Assembly (NCBI GenBank): GCA_008933995.1
Contig: WARS01000010.1
Location: forward strand, 11,120,238 to 11,184,237
DNA from: Datnioides undecimradiatus
Taxonomy: Eukaryota > Chordata > Actinopteri > Lobotiformes > Datnioididae
DNA: 64,000 nt
Direction: 5' to 3'
Shown piece after piece: positions 61,910 to 64,000 of this stretch (position 1 is its first letter; every line of letters starts with the position of its first letter). The notes under the pieces are model-generated. The model made no database searches and was not told the DNA's origin. It worked only from the letters and a program-made list of their open reading frames with translations. A program made the position numbers and the translations under genes.

Positions 61910-62893
61910 TCACACACACAGGAGAGCGTGTGAGCAGCAGAAAATCTCTTTGAAGGTTTTTCTCATCTCTTGGCTGCGAAACGCATAGATGATGGGGTCA
62001 ATGACGGAGTTGCACATGATGAGGATGAGGTACATGTTGAAGTGGGACATGAAACAGGTGCAGTATGGGTTCCTGGGACAAGTGATCATGAGGATGAGGT
62101 GGAGGAAAAAGGGTGCCCAGCACACCACAAACACACCAAGGAGGATGGTGAGGGTGATGGCGCCCTTCATGTTGGCCCGCTGATGAATGGGCGCGTTGCC
62201 CGGGAGCGCTGCGATCCGCTTCATGTGCAAACGTGCCAGAAGGAACATGTGGACGTACAGCGACGCCATGAGCACCAGCATGGTGAAGAACATGGTGATG
62301 AGGCAGATGAGTACTGTGGTGCTCTCTGAGTAGATGATAAACAAGATCCCGGACACAGTGCAGCACGTCCAGATGGTGCTGATGACAAACATTGCTCGCC
62401 GCAGGGTGACAATGTTGTGGTATCGCAGCGCGTAGAAGATGGTGATGTAGCGATCGACGGCGATGGCCAGCAAACTGCAGATAGATGCCAACAGAGAACT
62501 ACAGATCATAGAGTCAAACACATTGTCCATGCTTTTGATCAATGTAACAGGGATGGTCAGGGTGCCACCGTTGATGAGCGCAATGACAATAGTCTCTGAA
62601 GCGTTGGAGACACTGACGAGCATGTCAGCAACTGCAAGGCTGCAGATGAAAAAGTACATGGGTGAGTGAAGGTTCTTGTTTTTCACTATAGCAGCAACAA
62701 CCAGGATGTTCTCCAGCAGGCTGACGATGCCCAAAGTGAGGAACACCTCTGTGGAAATCAGCAGCTGTTCATAGCATCCTGCTGATGAGTCCTTCTCCTC
62801 AGGTGATAAGTCTTTGTTAAGTGGCAGAATGCCTGAGGTTTGGCTCCTGTTGTGGTAGCCTTGGACCAATCCATTGGGATCTGTGGTGTTCAT
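61910..62893 (-). CDS. mc4r: melanocortin-4 receptor
   Basis: Gs-coupled receptor of the plasma membrane; it binds alpha-MSH and is antagonised by AgRP, controlling appetite and energy balance and, in fish, growth and maturation. Single exon, 327 residues (human 332). TM1 begins about residue 44 and TM7 ends about 304. Visible features: NTT (2-4) and NRS (15-17) sequons, C40 and C280 (human C40/C279 bridge), [15 protein letters not shown] in TM2, E100, D123 and D127 (human E100, D122, D126, ligand and calcium binding), DRY at 147-149, WAPFFLH at 259-265, CPRNPYC at 272-278, DPIIY at 299-303, and CC at 319-320 (palmitoylation). The tail ends ALLCV. TM3 [11 protein letters not shown] and TM5 [10 protein letters not shown] are nearly identical to human and exclude MC1R, MC2R, MC3R and MC5R as better fits. 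The ATG is the only one giving a full N-terminus. Confidence 0.97.
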   Translation of the reverse strand: MNTTDPNGLVQGYHNRSQTSGILPLNKDLSPEEKDSSAGCYEQLLISTEVFLTLGIVSLLENILVVAAIVKNKNLHSPMYFFICSLAVADMLVSVSNASETIVIALINGGTLTIPVTLIKSMDNVFDSMICSSLLASICSLLAIAVDRYITIFYALRYHNIVTLRRAMFVISTIWTCCTVSGILFIIYSESTTVLICLITMFFTMLVLMASLYVHMFLLARLHMKRIAALPGNAPIHQRANMKGAITLTILLGVFVVCWAPFFLHLILMITCPRNPYCTCFMSHFNMYLILIMCNSVIDPIIYAFRSQEMRKTFKEIFCCSHALLCV

Positions 62894-63370
62894 AATTTCT
62901 CCTTATAAATTCCCTGACTTCTTGGGTTGAGCCTTCTTCTCCTGGTGTTATTTGTCCATCTGGCTTGGCAGTGTTAAAATCTCAACGTTAAAATCAACGC
63001 GCACACTTCTCAGTCGTCCTCATTATCTGGAGGACAACCTCAACAATCTTGAGTGGGAGGAAAAAAAGCTGTCCCGTTGTTCCTTCTTCCCTTTTATCAC
63101 CCTTCAGTCTTGCCAAGAGAGGTGATTTTCTTCAAACATCTGCTGCTGTGGTTTCTCTCAGCCAAAAACAATCCCACAGCTCTCCTCTCATGTCTCCACT
63201 GTGGAGAAAATTAGAGCATAGTAAGAAGTTAAAACAAATGTTCCCTGAAAAAGATGAGAGAGAGGCAAGTGGAAGCTGAAGCGGAGAGGTGCGAGCAGGA
63301 GGGAGCATGTGTGAGACTGATTAACGGTGAGCGGGAACGGGAGATGCTGGGAGATCAGAGCGTACCAGCT
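62894..63370 (-). other. mc4r 5' leader with upstream ORFs
   Basis: Four short ORFs begin with ATG and end before the mc4r start: 63132-63191 (19 codons plus stop), 63104-63139 (11), 62994-63023 (9) and 62948-62959 (3). A further ATG at about 63308 opens a frame that continues into the first of these. The mc4r ATG itself has T at -3 to +4 neighbours (aaattATGA), a modest context. Confidence 0.5.
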
Positions 63371-63397
63371 CGCTGTGTGAGTGCAGGCAGATCATCA

Positions 63398-63404
63398 CTT
63401 TATA
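63398..63404 (-). promoter_or_regulatory. TATA box, candidate mc4r core promoter
   Basis: TATAAAG on the minus strand in gtagcttataaagtgatgat. It lies 505 bp upstream of the mc4r ATG, predicting a transcription start near 63370 and a leader of about 480 nt if unspliced. A good 3' splice-site sequence (ctaattttctccacag, ending at 63199) also lies in the leader, so a 5' UTR intron cannot be excluded. Confidence 0.45.
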
Positions 63405-63424
63405 AGCTACTGTGGTCTTCCCCA

Positions 63425-63436
63425 GCTCTCTCTCTC

Positions 63437-63471
<35 letters not shown>
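63425..63471. repeat. (TC)n / (GA)n microsatellite upstream of the mc4r TATA box
   Basis: A nearly pure TC run, interrupted once by CCCC. On the mc4r strand it is a GA tract starting about 20 bp upstream of the TATA box. Confidence 0.95.
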
Positions 63472-63475
<4 letters not shown>

Positions 63476-63484
63476 TTATACCAG

Positions 63485-63520
<36 letters not shown>
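63485..63520. repeat. (CA)n / (GT)n microsatellite upstream of mc4r
   Basis: A pure CA run of about 18 units, next to the TC run. Confidence 0.95.
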
Positions 63521-63522
<2 letters not shown>

Positions 63523-64000
63523 CTGAACCCTCCTGGTAGCTTTTTGTCCTATCCACTCACTGATAAGGGAGGAGGAGCAAGGTTAGGTTTGACGCACATG
63601 AATGAGCAGATTCAAAATGAATGGATGTAAGAAACGTGGTGCACCAAGTTACAGGGCTTGAACATATTTTTACTTTAAAGCTTAACTTAAAATATTAGAC
63701 GGTTGTAAATAAAATAAAATAAAAATGTTTCCACCCAACAGTGAGAACATCAAACATTTTAAATTAATAACTACACAATGATCGTTTTCAACTTAATACA
63801 TAGCATTAATCATATTATAGATAGTCATAAATATATATTGTTAATACAGAGAAACTTAACAACAAGCTGACAGACACAGTTTGGATATATCTACATGATA
63901 GCACAGAACAATACCGTTTGTGTACTGTTTGTGTGACCAACTCTTGTTGTGGTTCTGCTTTGGTCTCCACCAACTCTTGGGAAAAGCATTTCCCTCCTCA
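63521..64000. other. upstream flank of mc4r, no gene seen
   Basis: AT-rich from about 63660 on; no supported open frame. Confidence 0.6.

Noticed and set aside
61970-62412. Several open frames antisense to or out of frame with mc4r
   Set aside because: Shadows of the strongly biased mc4r coding sequence.
1-64000. CRISPR arrays, operons, prophage or plasmid features
   Set aside because: The window is vertebrate nuclear DNA with spliced genes; no spaced direct repeats of CRISPR type were seen.

Overview
The window is nuclear DNA from a teleost fish, probably a percomorph. Both recognisable proteins read as fish versions of vertebrate genes, introns are short, CA/GA/TAA microsatellites are common, and several short interspersed repeats are of types I recognise from teleost genomes. 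The species cannot be named from this sequence. Nothing prokaryotic, viral or CRISPR-like was seen.

Left third (1 to about 20.5 kb): the 5' part of drosha, the microprocessor RNase III, on the minus strand. By reading splice sites and reading frame I reconstructed one candidate non-coding first exon and 14 coding exons. The coding exons join into one frame of exactly 799 codons: proline-rich region, RS-rich region, acidic serine tract, and most of the central domain with all visible zinc ligands. Both RNase III domains and the dsRBD lie beyond the left edge. The introns are GC-richer and CpG-richer than the rest of the window. They hold microsatellites, one MITE-like element in intron 5, and a CpG-rich patch in intron 14.

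Middle (about 20.6 to 60.2 kb): a gene-poor, AT-rich stretch with no confidently identifiable coding gene. It holds four degenerate copies of one interspersed repeat family, several shorter repeat fragments, an isolated CpG-rich patch near 40.2-40.7 kb, and a weak candidate terminal exon at 48.5 kb. The most unusual structure is a segment of about 620 bp at 24.6-25.2 kb with a near-identical inverted copy at 43.6-44.2 kb. That copy is sandwiched between a half copy and a full copy of a terminal-inverted-repeat element.

Right end (about 60.2 to 63.5 kb): mc4r, the melanocortin-4 receptor, a single-exon GPCR on the minus strand. It has a candidate poly(A) signal, a leader with several short upstream ORFs, and a TATA box just downstream (in the direction of transcription) of GA and CA/GT microsatellites.

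The two genes have unrelated jobs (miRNA biogenesis; energy balance and growth signalling). I see no evidence that they work together; they are simply linked in this genome. No clearly undescribed biological system was found. The best leads are the sandwiched inverted duplication, the microsatellite-flanked mc4r promoter with its uORF-rich leader, and a drosha that lacks the segment that is alternatively spliced in mammals.
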